A DNA stretch of 64,000 nt from JAVEWJ01 sp034004605 (GTDB lineage Bacteria > Patescibacteriota > Gracilibacteria > UBA1369 > LOWO2-01-FULL-3): positions 121,284 through 185,283 of the forward strand of contig JAVEWJ010000002.1 of NCBI GenBank assembly GCA_034004605.1, in the 5' to 3' direction. The notes below the pieces were generated by a model. The model saw only the letters and a list, made by a program, of their open reading frames with translations, was not told where the DNA came from and did not search any database. Below are positions 32,920 to 42,902 of this stretch, piece by piece. The number at the start of each line of letters is the position of its first letter. Position 1 is the first letter of the stretch. Both the position numbers and the translations under genes were made by a program.

Positions 32920-34742
32920 TTGTTCTGATATTTATAAGATTTTTTCATGGCTTTCCAAAAAACATCTTTCTCTATGCAATGCGGATTTGAACCATTGCAA
33001 TCTTTATTTTCCAAAATGTTGCCGTATTTTGCGAAAGATTTGTCCGTTTCATATTCATATGGATTTTCAGTCATTTTTTTAACAACTGCTTCGTGAGCCT
33101 TTTCGACATCTCCGCCATGCTTTGATAGCTCTTCTTCCATACCTAAATTATATGAGCGAACAAGACCTCTAAATTCCATACTCTTTGCTTCTTGTTTTAC
33201 TGTAGTGAGTGCTTCACCCAATACGGCTGATGTAATTGAGGTCGCTTTGGAGGCTCCTTTGCCCAATAATTCTTCTAAAACATAACTTTTGGCTTTATCT
33301 GCTCCATATTCACCGAGTCCTTTTCCTATTACTTCAAGGTCTTCGTTTAATTCTTGTTCGTATTCACTTAATTTTTCTGATATAGCCTTGCTTCTGTTTA
33401 GCATTCGTTCGTAAAACCTTAATTGCTCATCGTACTTTTTTTCTTCATCGGTTTTTTTAGATTTCCAAAATTTGATTTTATCAATTGCATTACCTAAAGA
33501 ATCCCTCCATTTGTCTTTTGCAAGTTCTGAGTCATCCATATTTTCAATATCGTTCTTTGGGTCTTTTACGAAAATCAAATAATCTCTAAATTTTTCGTAG
33601 CTTTCTTTGTCAAAGGGCATCCCCTTTTCTTTTAAGCTCTGGTTTAATTTAATCAAAGATTCTTTTGATTCAGAATCAAGATCACCCATTGCAAAATCAC
33701 CGATTATCAACTTATTGATTGGGTCAGTGTTTCTTTCGTAGATATCCTTTTCTTCTTTGGTGAGAACTCCAAGCATAGCGTTTTTTCTAGCCTTAAGGTC
33801 TTCGTATTGTTTTTTTAAATCGGCGTCTTCGGGGTCATCTTCAAGTGCCTTTTTTAGAACATCAATTTGATTTTCGACTTCAATTACTTTAACCGCATCA
33901 ATTTTGCCACTTAATGATTTTCTGCAATTTTCTTTGTCTGTATCGTTCATTTTTTCACAGGCAAGCGGGTTTTCAAACTTTTCAGCTACATTTTGCAAAC
34001 ATTCTTCCTTCGTGTAAGACATCATACCGCCTTCTATTTTGTCACAAGCATCCATATTTCCCGTATTTTCTGCTATTAGTAGATAACATTTGTCTTTTGG
34101 AGGATTTGATCCCATACCTTCAAAGTCTTTTCCGGATATTTTCTCACACTTGTCCGGATTTCCTTCTTGCACTGCTGCCCCTTGAAAGCAATGGTCCGAA
34201 TCAATTACTGTTCCGCATAGGATGTATTGGATTTCGCCGAGGCATCCGTTTAAAGAAAATAATGGAAGAAGCATAATGATGGGGAGAAATGCTTTTCCTT
34301 TGAAGATTTTTACAATTTCTATAAAAATCCAAACAATACACAACGCAATTACTGCGATTGAAGCGTAGAGCATTGGGGTTGCGGAAAAATCGATTACCGC
34401 TTTTGCAATGTCGGTGTATCTGTTTTCAAAGTATTTCAATTGTATCGCAAATATTAGCCACGACATGTAGGCCAAAATCAAAACAAAGGGGTTTAAAATG
34501 GCAAGGCGACCGAGACGAAAAAGTTTTTTCAGAAGAATTAAAATATATGACAATAACATTGATAAAAGAGCTAAGCCGATACCGAAAAATGCTGAATATT
34601 TTTCAAAGATATTGAGTATGGTCGAGTTTGTAATTTCTTCTCCTGTCGGCGAAAGATATATTTGGCTTAAATAAAAGGATACTGAGAACACCAAGAATGC
34701 AAGTAACGGATAATAGGATCCGTGTGGAAATGGTTTTTTCAT
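32916..34742 (-). CDS. Membrane protein with extracytoplasmic Cys-repeat and coiled coil
   Basis: 608 aa, not a named family. Five hydrophobic helices at about 10-170, the last ending FSLNGCLGEI. Then a Cys ladder at about 175-275: repeated units with a cysteine every ~10-15 residues (NPDKCEKI, KDKCYLL, NMDACDKI, TKEECLQN, NPLACEKM, DKENCRKS), like repeats seen in archaeal and CPR surface proteins. A long charged coiled coil follows (about 285-530) and a C-terminal SNPHCIEKDVFW. The cysteines are paired and could form disulphides outside the membrane. It ends with TGA overlapping the DUF4395 start. Confidence 0.75.
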   Translation of the reverse strand: MKKPFPHGSYYPLLAFLVFSVSFYLSQIYLSPTGEEITNSTILNIFEKYSAFFGIGLALLSMLLSYILILLKKLFRLGRLAILNPFVLILAYMSWLIFAIQLKYFENRYTDIAKAVIDFSATPMLYASIAVIALCIVWIFIEIVKIFKGKAFLPIIMLLPLFSLNGCLGEIQYILCGTVIDSDHCFQGAAVQEGNPDKCEKISGKDFEGMGSNPPKDKCYLLIAENTGNMDACDKIEGGMMSYTKEECLQNVAEKFENPLACEKMNDTDKENCRKSLSGKIDAVKVIEVENQIDVLKKALEDDPEDADLKKQYEDLKARKNAMLGVLTKEEKDIYERNTDPINKLIIGDFAMGDLDSESKESLIKLNQSLKEKGMPFDKESYEKFRDYLIFVKDPKNDIENMDDSELAKDKWRDSLGNAIDKIKFWKSKKTDEEKKYDEQLRFYERMLNRSKAISEKLSEYEQELNEDLEVIGKGLGEYGADKAKSYVLEELLGKGASKATSITSAVLGEALTTVKQEAKSMEFRGLVRSYNLGMEEELSKHGGDVEKAHEAVVKKMTENPYEYETDKSFAKYGNILENKDCNGSNPHCIEKDVFWKAMKKSYKYQNK

Positions 34743-34878
34743 ATAGATTTGTTATTTTTATTTTCGCTTCGCATTTTGATATATAATAAGTGATTTTGCA
34801 ATTTGAGTTTTGGATTAGGATGGCGGAAATTTTTTTAAATGTGTTATTTTTTTTGCAGTACTTTTAATTTAATTTTTC

Positions 34879-35286
34879 ATGATTCACGATCAAATAGCAC
34901 TACTTCTCCAGGATTTGGCAAAACACAAAGAAAGGCTTAAGGACATCAAAAAAGACATCAAGGCCGAGGAAAAAATAGAAAACGAGCAATATTTTGAACT
35001 TAAAAGAGCGCATAAACAAATGAAAGAACAGGTAAAAGAATTTGAGGATAATTATTTGTCCGGGCTTTCCAGCGATGAACACTACAACAAGCTTCGCGAA
35101 CTTAAAATCGCCGAGGAAGAGGATATCGCAAAGCTAAACGAAAATTTGTTTAAAAAACTCGCTGAACTTCCACCCAAGCCTTTTACGATGGAGGTGACTC
35201 TTGATGAGATGCCGGTTAAAATTCAAGTAATGCCCGATATGAGACTTTTTGTAAACGGCAAAGAGGAAAAGAAACGAACAATGTAA
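34879..35286 (+). CDS. Coiled-coil protein preceding DUF2130
   Basis: 135 aa; residues 10-95 are highly charged helix (KHKERLKDIKKDIKAEEKIE and so on), and the last 40 form a small strand-rich end (KPFTMEVTLDEMPVKIQVMP). Not recognised. It lies 10 nt before the DUF2130 gene on the same strand, so the two are probably one unit. Confidence 0.7.
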   Translation: MIHDQIALLLQDLAKHKERLKDIKKDIKAEEKIENEQYFELKRAHKQMKEQVKEFEDNYLSGLSSDEHYNKLRELKIAEEEDIAKLNENLFKKLAELPPKPFTMEVTLDEMPVKIQVMPDMRLFVNGKEEKKRTM

Positions 35287-35296
35287 TTTTTTTGAA

Positions 35297-36499
35297 ATGA
35301 ATCAGCAAACAATAAAATGCGATAAGTGTGGAAATATTATTTCGATTGATGAGGCTTTGAGCGCGGAGCTAAGGCTTAAATTTGAGTCGGAATTCGGGCT
35401 TAAAATGGAGGAAGAAAAACGGAAAATTTGGGCTATTGCTCAAGAAAAGGCTAAGGAAAAAGCGGACGTCGAACTTAAAAATTTAAAAGAGGACAATGCA
35501 GAAAAGGACAAAGCTCTTAAAGAAGCTCGCGATGAACAACTTAAACTGATGCGTGAAAAGAGGACTTTAGAAGAGCGCGAAAAGAATCTTGATTTTGAAG
35601 TTGCTAAAAAGGTGGAAGAGGAGAGAGTCAAATTTGCCGAAGCTGAAAAAAAGAAAATCGAGGAGGAAATGAAGAAAAAAATTATTGAAAAAGATTTGCA
35701 AACAGAAAAACTTTTAAAAGATTCCGAAGAGAACGCTCGACTAAAAATGCTTGAGAAAGAAAAACAACTCGAGCAGATGCATAGGCAAATTGAAGATTTG
35801 AAAAGAAAAAGCGAGCAGGGATCAATGCAAATTCAAGGGGATGTGCAAGAAAACGATTTAAAACGGCTTATTTCCGAGAGTTTTCCGATTGATACAATTT
35901 CAGATGTGGCGACAGGCGTGCGAGGCGCGGATCTTCTCCAATTAGTGCGTAATTCCCTTGGCGCAAATTGTGGCAAAATCATTTGGGAAAGCAAAAACAC
36001 AAAAGCTTGGGAAGATAAATGGCTAAAAAAACTTAAAGAAGATCAGGCCCTAAGCGGAGCTGATATTTGTGTACTTGTGTCTAAGGCGCTTCCTGATGGT
36101 ATTACAAATTTCAAGCTGATTGATGGAGTTTGGGTTTGTAATTACGCTTCCGTAGTTGGACTTACTTTTGCTCTTCGTTCTCAGCTTATCGAACTTGCCC
36201 AAGTGAAAGGTTCTCTTGTGAATCGAGATGAAAAGATGGAAGTCCTATATAATTATCTGGGTAGTTCTCAGTTTAAAAATCGAATCGAAAATATTGTTCT
36301 TGCTTTTAAAGGCCTTAAAGATGAGCTTGAAAAAGAAAAACGCGCATACACAAAAATTTGGGCAAGGCGTGAAAAAGAAATTGAAAGAGTGATGAACGGA
36401 ACGGTTGGAATGTATGGCGATTTGCAAGGAATAATCGGGGCCGGACTTCCGGAAATAAAGGAACTTTCGATGCCGGAGGAGTTTGAAGAGGAGGAATAA
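35297..36499 (+). CDS. DUF2130 protein (coiled coil plus PD-(D/E)XK-like domain)
   Basis: 400 aa. N-terminal zinc-knuckle-like start (IKCDKCGNIIS), long coiled coil at about 30-180, then the DUF2130 domain at about 190-375: FPIDTISDVATGVRGADLLQ, IIWESKNTKAWEDKWLKKLK (the E-x-K of a restriction-like fold), GADICVLVSKALPDGI and VCNYASVVGLTFALR. Related proteins occur on phages and bacterial chromosomes; nuclease activity is suggested by the fold but not shown. It ends with an acidic tail. Confidence 0.85.
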   Translation: MNQQTIKCDKCGNIISIDEALSAELRLKFESEFGLKMEEEKRKIWAIAQEKAKEKADVELKNLKEDNAEKDKALKEARDEQLKLMREKRTLEEREKNLDFEVAKKVEEERVKFAEAEKKKIEEEMKKKIIEKDLQTEKLLKDSEENARLKMLEKEKQLEQMHRQIEDLKRKSEQGSMQIQGDVQENDLKRLISESFPIDTISDVATGVRGADLLQLVRNSLGANCGKIIWESKNTKAWEDKWLKKLKEDQALSGADICVLVSKALPDGITNFKLIDGVWVCNYASVVGLTFALRSQLIELAQVKGSLVNRDEKMEVLYNYLGSSQFKNRIENIVLAFKGLKDELEKEKRAYTKIWARREKEIERVMNGTVGMYGDLQGIIGAGLPEIKELSMPEEFEEEE

Positions 36500-36504
36500 G
36501 ACAA

Positions 36505-37008
36505 TTAAAACAAATTGTACTGTTTCAAAATTTCAAATCCGAAGTTTTTCCAAACCGGAAAAGATATCGAAAATGTTAAACTGTCGTAAAGGCGTTCGAT
36601 TGCTATAAAGCCTCCTTTTATCGGGATTAGTTTTAAATTTTGGCGGGCCAAGTCGGAGGAGTGCCAATAGGGCTTAAGGGTCCCGTTTTTATATTTATAT
36701 AAAAATAAATGCATTTTGTAGGTGTCTTCGTTTTCTTTTATCCAAAAGGGAAGCGAATTTCCGAATCTGCCGTGTTTCCAAAGAGAAAGGGCAATCTCGT
36801 TTTGCCCATCGAGATCAATATCTTCACAAAAAATCTCTACGACTTTTAGTTCGGGGGGGCTTTCAAAAATCTTTTGGCCGTTTATCTCCACAATCGCTTT
36901 GTGGTCTTCAATATGGGAAAAATCTCCCTTTCCATCCGAATCAAGATCGCAAGATGCGGAAGTAGAAAGGGAGATTAGGCTTAGAATTAATGAAATTACT
37001 TCGTTCAA
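36505..37008 (-). CDS. Secreted protein with FG-GAP/EF-hand-like motifs
   Basis: 167 aa with a TTG start in a TTGA overlap with the stop of the DUF3160 gene. A signal peptide (VISLILSLISLSTSASC) is followed by two calcium-type loops, DLDSDGKGDF and DIDLDGQNEIAL, of the kind found in FG-GAP/VCBS repeats, and SLWKHGRFGNSLPFWI. The rest is predicted beta-rich. Proteins of this look are usually extracellular; function unknown. Cotranscribed with the DUF3160 lipoprotein. Confidence 0.7.
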   Translation of the reverse strand: MNEVISLILSLISLSTSASCDLDSDGKGDFSHIEDHKAIVEINGQKIFESPPELKVVEIFCEDIDLDGQNEIALSLWKHGRFGNSLPFWIKENEDTYKMHLFLYKYKNGTLKPYWHSSDLARQNLKLIPIKGGFIAIERLYDSLTFSISFPVWKNFGFEILKQYNLF

Positions 37009-39212
37009 TTGTAATCGTATTTAATCGTAAAATCTTTTCTCCAATCAGCTATTTCCGGAACGAAATCGTATGTCTCAGTATTTTCAGGATCCCATGGAAA
37101 CAAAATCGTTCTCCATTTCTCATCCGTAAGTCTGTCGTTCATTGGCCAAGGGAATTCGTAGTGTGAGAAAACTCCACCAACTCCAACTCTTAGTTTTCCT
37201 TCAATAGGATACACAACGAAAATTTTATTTACGGGACCGACTCCCACTTCAAGAACCGTACCGTTCGGATCTGTGGCGATATCGGCCACAATGGAGCTTG
37301 GGTGTCCGTTTAACACTTCGTTTCTCGGTTTTAATTTGTCGAGTTCGGAAAGGGTTTCGGTAAACAAATGTTCTAGAGATCCTCCGTATGTTCTGATAAA
37401 TTCGTATTCTTCGTCTGTGAGTGTTTTGTTTTCAAGCTCTTTGATTGAAATATCGCGAAGAATTTTCATCATTTCTTCAAGGCGTTTTAGATTTTCTTTG
37501 TTCTTTTCCGAGAGAAGTTCCCTTTGTGCAAGGCCTTCAATTGTGAGGCGAACCAGGGATTTCATTCTGTTGTAAAGCTCGGGGTTCGGTTCTACATATC
37601 CCCTGTCGTCGAATTCGTTTATTTCAGGTCCTCCGCCCATTTCTGCATAAACCTGCTTTGCGTAAAGAATCGTGTCGTGTTTGAGTTCCGTGTAGCTTGC
37701 GAGAAAAGTTAAGAGCTCTTTGAGTTTCCAGTTTGTATTGGTCATAAAGCTCGGATAGCCCTCACCATATGGAGAAACAAGAGCTTTTAATGCGTACATC
37801 CAGCCCCAATATAGATTTTTTCCAAAATCTTCGACTGTGTATTTTGCAATTAAAGAGGACATCATATCGAAATTTTTCGTGTAATTTTCATATTCGAAAT
37901 CGCCTTGATCCATAAGAATTTCTTTGGCTTCATTGCTTCCGAAGACTGCGGGGATGTCCAGCGCTTTTGGGAGCATTCGTAAGTCTCCGTTTTTATTTTT
38001 ATCAACATCTCTGTAAATCAATTTTTGGAAAATCATAGCGTCAACCGTGGATCTTTGACCAAAAACACGAAAGCCTTTGGTTTCTTCGTTTCTATCATTC
38101 GGGACGACAAAAGGGGCCAAGATAGGCATTGAATTTATTTTTGGATCTTTCAAAAACCGCGCCTGTAATGAAAAATCGGCGACACCTTGTTCGCCATTTT
38201 TAAGTACTTCGTTTAAATTCATTGATGAAAAAACATTATTTGCAACCGTGGAATAATCATAAAAAGAAAGGTCGTCCGGCTCGCCGACGAAGAAATTTAT
38301 CGGTTCGAAAATTTTATTCCAAATTTTTTCGATTTCTTTATTAGTGCCGATTGCGGAAGTGATCATTAGAGCAGATCCGGTTTCACTCAAATCTTTGAGT
38401 CGAAAATTCATTCTTCCATACCACATCATAGCTTTAAAATATCTTGTGAGTGCGTCGGTCTGTGTGTAATGGCCTCGCGGAATATATTGGGTGTAATCTT
38501 CGTCATAAGAATTTTCTTCCGAACCCAAAATATATGAACTGATAATACCTTCTGCGGCTTCAATAAGGGCGAGTTCGTTTTCGACCATATCTTTCACCTC
38601 TTTGGGAACTTCGTAATTCGGCATCAAGATCTTTTTTGCAACAGAGAAATATGCAAGATTTCTCTTTGCCAAGTCCTGAGCAAATGTTCCAGAGGTTTCT
38701 TCCATTTGCTTTCTTGACTCTACAATCATCAAGTCGCTGAACTCCTCAAGCGCTTCATATAATTCTTTTGATTCGAGATCTTTCAGAAGGTAATTGAAAA
38801 AAAGATGGTATGTGTGTAGGGCGCTATCGGTAGTGATAAAATTCGGCACCACATCATAACGATTCGATTCGTAAACTTGGTAAAACTCTTCTGCAGTATC
38901 ATCAGCATTTATAGCGAAATAGTTTTTATTAAGGCTTTCTTTCACTTCAGGGCTTATGTATAAATTCGGATTTTCTTCCACATTTTCGTCCATATTAACT
39001 GTGTACTTCGGCACACTCGGGGTGTATGAAATTTTATCCTCGCTGTAAGTTGCAAAAGAAGAAGCTTTTACGGTTGGAAGAATAATTTCCGTATTTTTGG
39101 GCGGAACGATTTCATCCTGAGGGGTTCGTGGCACCACCTTTTCGCCTCCACAAGAGGTGAAACCAAGAAGTATAATCGCAAATACGCTTATACTTGAGAG
39201 AAATTTTTTCAT
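37005..39212 (-). CDS. DUF3160 lipoprotein
   Basis: 735 aa. Signal peptide with lipobox (FAIILLGFTSCGG; Cys about residue 21). The DUF3160 domain fills almost the whole protein: NYFAINADDTAEEFYQVYE, then NFITTDSALHTYHLFFNYLL, FRVFGQRSTVDAMIFQKL, LYWGWMYALKALVSPYGEGY and SYTELKHDTILYAKQVY. Members occur on the outside of diverse bacteria and archaea and their job is not known. It stops with TGA inside the start of the next gene. Confidence 0.88.
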   Translation of the reverse strand: MKKFLSSISVFAIILLGFTSCGGEKVVPRTPQDEIVPPKNTEIILPTVKASSFATYSEDKISYTPSVPKYTVNMDENVEENPNLYISPEVKESLNKNYFAINADDTAEEFYQVYESNRYDVVPNFITTDSALHTYHLFFNYLLKDLESKELYEALEEFSDLMIVESRKQMEETSGTFAQDLAKRNLAYFSVAKKILMPNYEVPKEVKDMVENELALIEAAEGIISSYILGSEENSYDEDYTQYIPRGHYTQTDALTRYFKAMMWYGRMNFRLKDLSETGSALMITSAIGTNKEIEKIWNKIFEPINFFVGEPDDLSFYDYSTVANNVFSSMNLNEVLKNGEQGVADFSLQARFLKDPKINSMPILAPFVVPNDRNEETKGFRVFGQRSTVDAMIFQKLIYRDVDKNKNGDLRMLPKALDIPAVFGSNEAKEILMDQGDFEYENYTKNFDMMSSLIAKYTVEDFGKNLYWGWMYALKALVSPYGEGYPSFMTNTNWKLKELLTFLASYTELKHDTILYAKQVYAEMGGGPEINEFDDRGYVEPNPELYNRMKSLVRLTIEGLAQRELLSEKNKENLKRLEEMMKILRDISIKELENKTLTDEEYEFIRTYGGSLEHLFTETLSELDKLKPRNEVLNGHPSSIVADIATDPNGTVLEVGVGPVNKIFVVYPIEGKLRVGVGGVFSHYEFPWPMNDRLTDEKWRTILFPWDPENTETYDFVPEIADWRKDFTIKYDYN

Positions 39213-39242
39213 AGACCAGGGGTTAATTATTTTTAATTTTAA

Positions 39243-42200
39243 CTAGTTTTCATTTGCAAGCAAGTCATCTTCAAAAGCTCTTATTCCTTGTATTGTTTTC
39301 GGGTAGTGTTCGACATTTGGAAATTTAAGCTCGCTTATATGTTTTGAAACCGCTTTGATAAGTCTTCTAAGACGTTCTTCTTTTTGAGCTTCGTAGTTTA
39401 GAGAAAGTGTGAAGGTCTTTCCGGTGGCTTTGTCCGGCTCGATAAATTCGAATCTTCCGGAATCGACCTTGAATTTTCCCCCGAATTTTCGCGAAGATTC
39501 CACTAAAATTTTATAAAAATAAAGTTGCATTTCGAAATGCCATAGCTTGTCGCCGCTTTTATTTCTCATCTGATACCAAGTTGAAAAGGCACGGCCGGTT
39601 TTATAATCGACAACCTCAAGTGATGAATCATCTATCAAGTGAATTCTATCGAGTTTTCCTTTTATTTTGATTCCATCAATGGAAATGTCTTCTTTTCCGA
39701 AATCAAATTCCGTAAAATCGGAAAGATTTATGTTTTTAAAAACTGTATCGTAAAACTGCGAGAGATACTCCCTTCCAGCTTCCAAATATTTTTCGTAGTC
39801 GGTTCTAAGAATCCTTTTTGTAGAGATTCTTTTTTCAAAAGTTTCAATAAGAAAGTGTTTTTCCGGCATTTGACCGTAGAGCTTTCCATTTTTGTGGGTT
39901 AGTTCAAGAGCTTCGTGACAAGCGGAACCAAACTCTGAGTATGGGCTTTTCTTTTCCGGAAAACGGAGCAGGTTTCGTTTTAAAAAGACTTCGGGGCCGC
40001 CGTGAACAAGATCCAGAAAGTTTTTGAGATGGGTTACCGAAAGCCTGTAATTCTTTGTAATATCTTTCAAAAATGCGTTTTCGTCTTCGTTTAAAATTGT
40101 GTAGGAATTGAGTTTGTTAACCAGAAGAGACAAATCTTGGGGGGTCTCCTCGGCAAGACGAGAGTCATCCATTTTGAAAACGCAAAGATGGGAAAGCTCT
40201 TCCCCTTGTTTTTTTGCCAATGGATTTTTATGAAAACTCAAAAACAAATTTCGTTTTGCGCGCGACATGCCAACATAAAGGAGCCTGAGAGTATCATCGG
40301 AGTCCTCCATATCTTTTGAAACGGGTAAATTTTTTGGGAGTTTTATTTTCGACGATCTGTTTTTCGACCAGGCATTTTCGCTTAATCCAGCCATAAAAAC
40401 CGTGTCAAATTCAAGGCCTTTCGAGGAATGAACAGTAATTAAATTTACCGCGCTCTCATCAATGAATTTATCCGTGACATATATTGGAAGTGAATAATTT
40501 TCGTGTGTTTCTATGAATTTCACAAGGTCTTTTAATGATAAATTTTGCTCGGGTTTGTAGGAACGAACCTTTGAGACAAGGCGTTGAATCGATTTGAGGC
40601 GTTCCAAATAGGTTCTTCTATTTTCGTTCCACTCTTTGTCGCTGAAATAGAAATTTTTATAAGGTGATGTGTATGTATTTTCATCCAATTGAATTTCCTT
40701 ATTGCCAAGCACAAAATCGATCATGGTTTCCGCGGATTCAATTTTCGAAATTTTTGCGAGTTCTATCAGGTATTTTGCGAAATTTTGAATTTCAATGTTT
40801 TCGTGTTCGGTCATTTTTTCGAGCCAATATTGTCCATAAGAAACGGCAAGTGAAAGGCGCCAAATTTCGAGAGAAGGTAGGTTTAAAAAGGATGAAGAGA
40901 GAATTTCGGGAAGAAGTTCGTCCGCTTCAAACATGGACTTATTTGCCAACGAATTTACAAATTTCAAGATATTTAGAATCTCTTTTATATGAATTTCTTC
41001 GAGTATGTTTTTTTGTTTTTCGTAGCTTAGCTTAATATTTTTCATATCCAGAAATTTCGCCAACTCCTCAAGGTCTTTGTGTTTGCGCATTAGTACTGCG
41101 ATTTCGCCGAGTGGAACGCTTTTTTCAATAAGTTCATTGATTTTCTTTGCGATTTCCTCGAACTCGTATTCTTTCGATGGGTATGCGCTAAAGGAAAAAT
41201 CTCCAGATTTCGTTTCTTTGAATGAGGAAAGAGTTTTGTCTATTTGAATTCCTTCCATGTTTTCAAGCCGTGTTTCTCCCTGAATGATTAGGTCTCTAAT
41301 TTTATCCAAAATTTGCTGCTCAGATCTGTAATTTTTGCTTAAAACAATCATCTGCGTGTCGCGGTATTTTTTATGGAAGTTTAAAATATTTTGAACTTTG
41401 GCTCCCTGAAATTTAAAAATCGACTGGTCATCATCCCCCACCGCAAGGATATTCGGACGACCCTCCGTGACTTCTTCGTCAATGAGGCAATCAAGAAGTT
41501 TCATTTGCGCCCCGTTTGTGTCCTGAAATTCGTCCACCATTATATATTGAAACCTCTCGGCGAGTTCGTAGTGTAAAGTGGGATTTTTTTCAATAACGGA
41601 AATAGTCTCAAGAATCATATCTGAATAGTCGTAAAGCGCGCGCTCTTCCCTAATTTTTTCGTAACTCTCATATACATCGCAAAGTTCAAAATTTTTCTTT
41701 ATATTAAGGAGGTCTTTAAATTTCAGGTTTTTATCGTCGTCCTTTGCAAAAAATTCTTCTTTGAAAGCTGTGATCGGCTTTGTTTTTTCAAAAGGAATTC
41801 TTTGAAGAACTTCATTCATCGTATCTATAAGTGTTTCTTTCATTGTCGGAAAATTCCGGAGTGTTTTTTCATTTGGAATATTTTTTATTTCGATTAACAC
41901 TTTTTCGAAATTTGTAATAGTTTCTTTATTTATTCTGTTTGCAAATAGGCTTTCAAAAACCGGATTTGCCATTTCAAGAAAGGATTTATTCTTTTCCAAA
42001 ATTTCTTTGTATTCATTTGGAAAAATTCCGGAATCTTTGAGCTCCGAAATTTTGTCTTTGATGTCGCTATAATATGTGTATCCCTCGCTAGGATGCGAGG
42101 ATTTAAGCTGGCTTTTTAATTCGAGGCCATCGAGAATTTTGTTTATAATTTCCACTCTAGTGATGTCGTCCATCGGGGACATATGCGCTCCGGAATAAAA

Positions 42201-42512
42201 ATACTCGGGATAGTGATTAATTATAAAGCTTCCAAGGCTGTGAAAAGTGGAAATGAAAACTTTGTATGCGTCTTTGCCGATGAGTTTTTTCAGCCTTTCG
42301 CGCATATTTTCGGCGGCTGCTTCCGTATATGTGATGCACAAAATATTTGAGGCGAGCGTGTCGGTATTTTTCAAAATATTGGCTGTACGCACAGACAAAA
42401 GCTCCGTCTTTCCGGAACCGGGGCCTGCAATTACGAGAACGGGGCCATCAATCGTATCGACAGCGCTTCGCTGAGAATCGTTTAACCTTTTATATCTTTC
42501 TTCAAAGGACAT
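39243..42512 (-). CDS. UvrD/Rep-family helicase with C-terminal RecB-like nuclease domain
   Basis: 1089 aa, superfamily 1A ATP-dependent DNA helicase. Walker A IAGPGSGKTELLSVR, motif Ia TYTEAAAENMRERL, Walker B MVDEFQDTNG, motif III AVGDDDQSIFKFQGA, motif IV SKNYRSEQQIL, motif V TVHSSKGLEFDTVFMAGL and motif VI LLYVGMSRAKRNLFLS. From about residue 820 a PD-(D/E)XK nuclease domain: EFGSACHEALELTH, GIKIKGKLDRIHLID and LEVVDYKTGRAF (D...DYK catalytic set). AddA/RecB-like composition without an AddB partner here. A role in double-strand-break end processing or repair is likely. Confidence 0.92.
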   Translation of the reverse strand: MSFEERYKRLNDSQRSAVDTIDGPVLVIAGPGSGKTELLSVRTANILKNTDTLASNILCITYTEAAAENMRERLKKLIGKDAYKVFISTFHSLGSFIINHYPEYFYSGAHMSPMDDITRVEIINKILDGLELKSQLKSSHPSEGYTYYSDIKDKISELKDSGIFPNEYKEILEKNKSFLEMANPVFESLFANRINKETITNFEKVLIEIKNIPNEKTLRNFPTMKETLIDTMNEVLQRIPFEKTKPITAFKEEFFAKDDDKNLKFKDLLNIKKNFELCDVYESYEKIREERALYDYSDMILETISVIEKNPTLHYELAERFQYIMVDEFQDTNGAQMKLLDCLIDEEVTEGRPNILAVGDDDQSIFKFQGAKVQNILNFHKKYRDTQMIVLSKNYRSEQQILDKIRDLIIQGETRLENMEGIQIDKTLSSFKETKSGDFSFSAYPSKEYEFEEIAKKINELIEKSVPLGEIAVLMRKHKDLEELAKFLDMKNIKLSYEKQKNILEEIHIKEILNILKFVNSLANKSMFEADELLPEILSSSFLNLPSLEIWRLSLAVSYGQYWLEKMTEHENIEIQNFAKYLIELAKISKIESAETMIDFVLGNKEIQLDENTYTSPYKNFYFSDKEWNENRRTYLERLKSIQRLVSKVRSYKPEQNLSLKDLVKFIETHENYSLPIYVTDKFIDESAVNLITVHSSKGLEFDTVFMAGLSENAWSKNRSSKIKLPKNLPVSKDMEDSDDTLRLLYVGMSRAKRNLFLSFHKNPLAKKQGEELSHLCVFKMDDSRLAEETPQDLSLLVNKLNSYTILNEDENAFLKDITKNYRLSVTHLKNFLDLVHGGPEVFLKRNLLRFPEKKSPYSEFGSACHEALELTHKNGKLYGQMPEKHFLIETFEKRISTKRILRTDYEKYLEAGREYLSQFYDTVFKNINLSDFTEFDFGKEDISIDGIKIKGKLDRIHLIDDSSLEVVDYKTGRAFSTWYQMRNKSGDKLWHFEMQLYFYKILVESSRKFGGKFKVDSGRFEFIEPDKATGKTFTLSLNYEAQKEERLRRLIKAVSKHISELKFPNVEHYPKTIQGIRAFEDDLLANEN

Positions 42513-42578
42513 GGGAAAATTTAAGTTTAATGTTTTGTTAAACTTAATTTAGTCCAAAGAGTCTTTTTAAGGAAGTTT

Positions 42579-42770
42579 TTATTTTTGCGACATTGTTTGT
42601 GTCGTATTTTCCACCTGCTTGATAAGGCCTTGATATTGACTTGTTGAGGAAAGCGAAAACAAAGAAATTAAACCGAATACCACCCCTATGATTGCTACAA
42701 AGGCTGCAAAAAGAAGAGCTTTGTTTCCAAGAAAGAAAGATAGTGTCTTATTTATTTTTTCGTTTTCCAT
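42579..42770 (-). CDS. Small single-span membrane protein
   Basis: 63 aa: a charged N-terminus, a hydrophobic helix (ALLFAAFVAIIGVVFGLISL) and a polar Gln/Thr/Ser tail. Not recognised. It lies upstream of the helicase gene on the same strand (66-nt gap). Confidence 0.55.
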   Translation of the reverse strand: MENEKINKTLSFFLGNKALLFAAFVAIIGVVFGLISLFSLSSTSQYQGLIKQVENTTQTMSQK

Positions 42771-42902
42771 AAATTAATTTTTATTTTTGGTTTATTTCAT
42801 TTTAACATTGTTTTGTTTTTTAGTCAACCCACTTGTCGGATTTCGGATTTGTGGGAAAATTTTTTAGTGTAATATTTAGAAAACATTTTTTTACCCTCAA
42901 AT

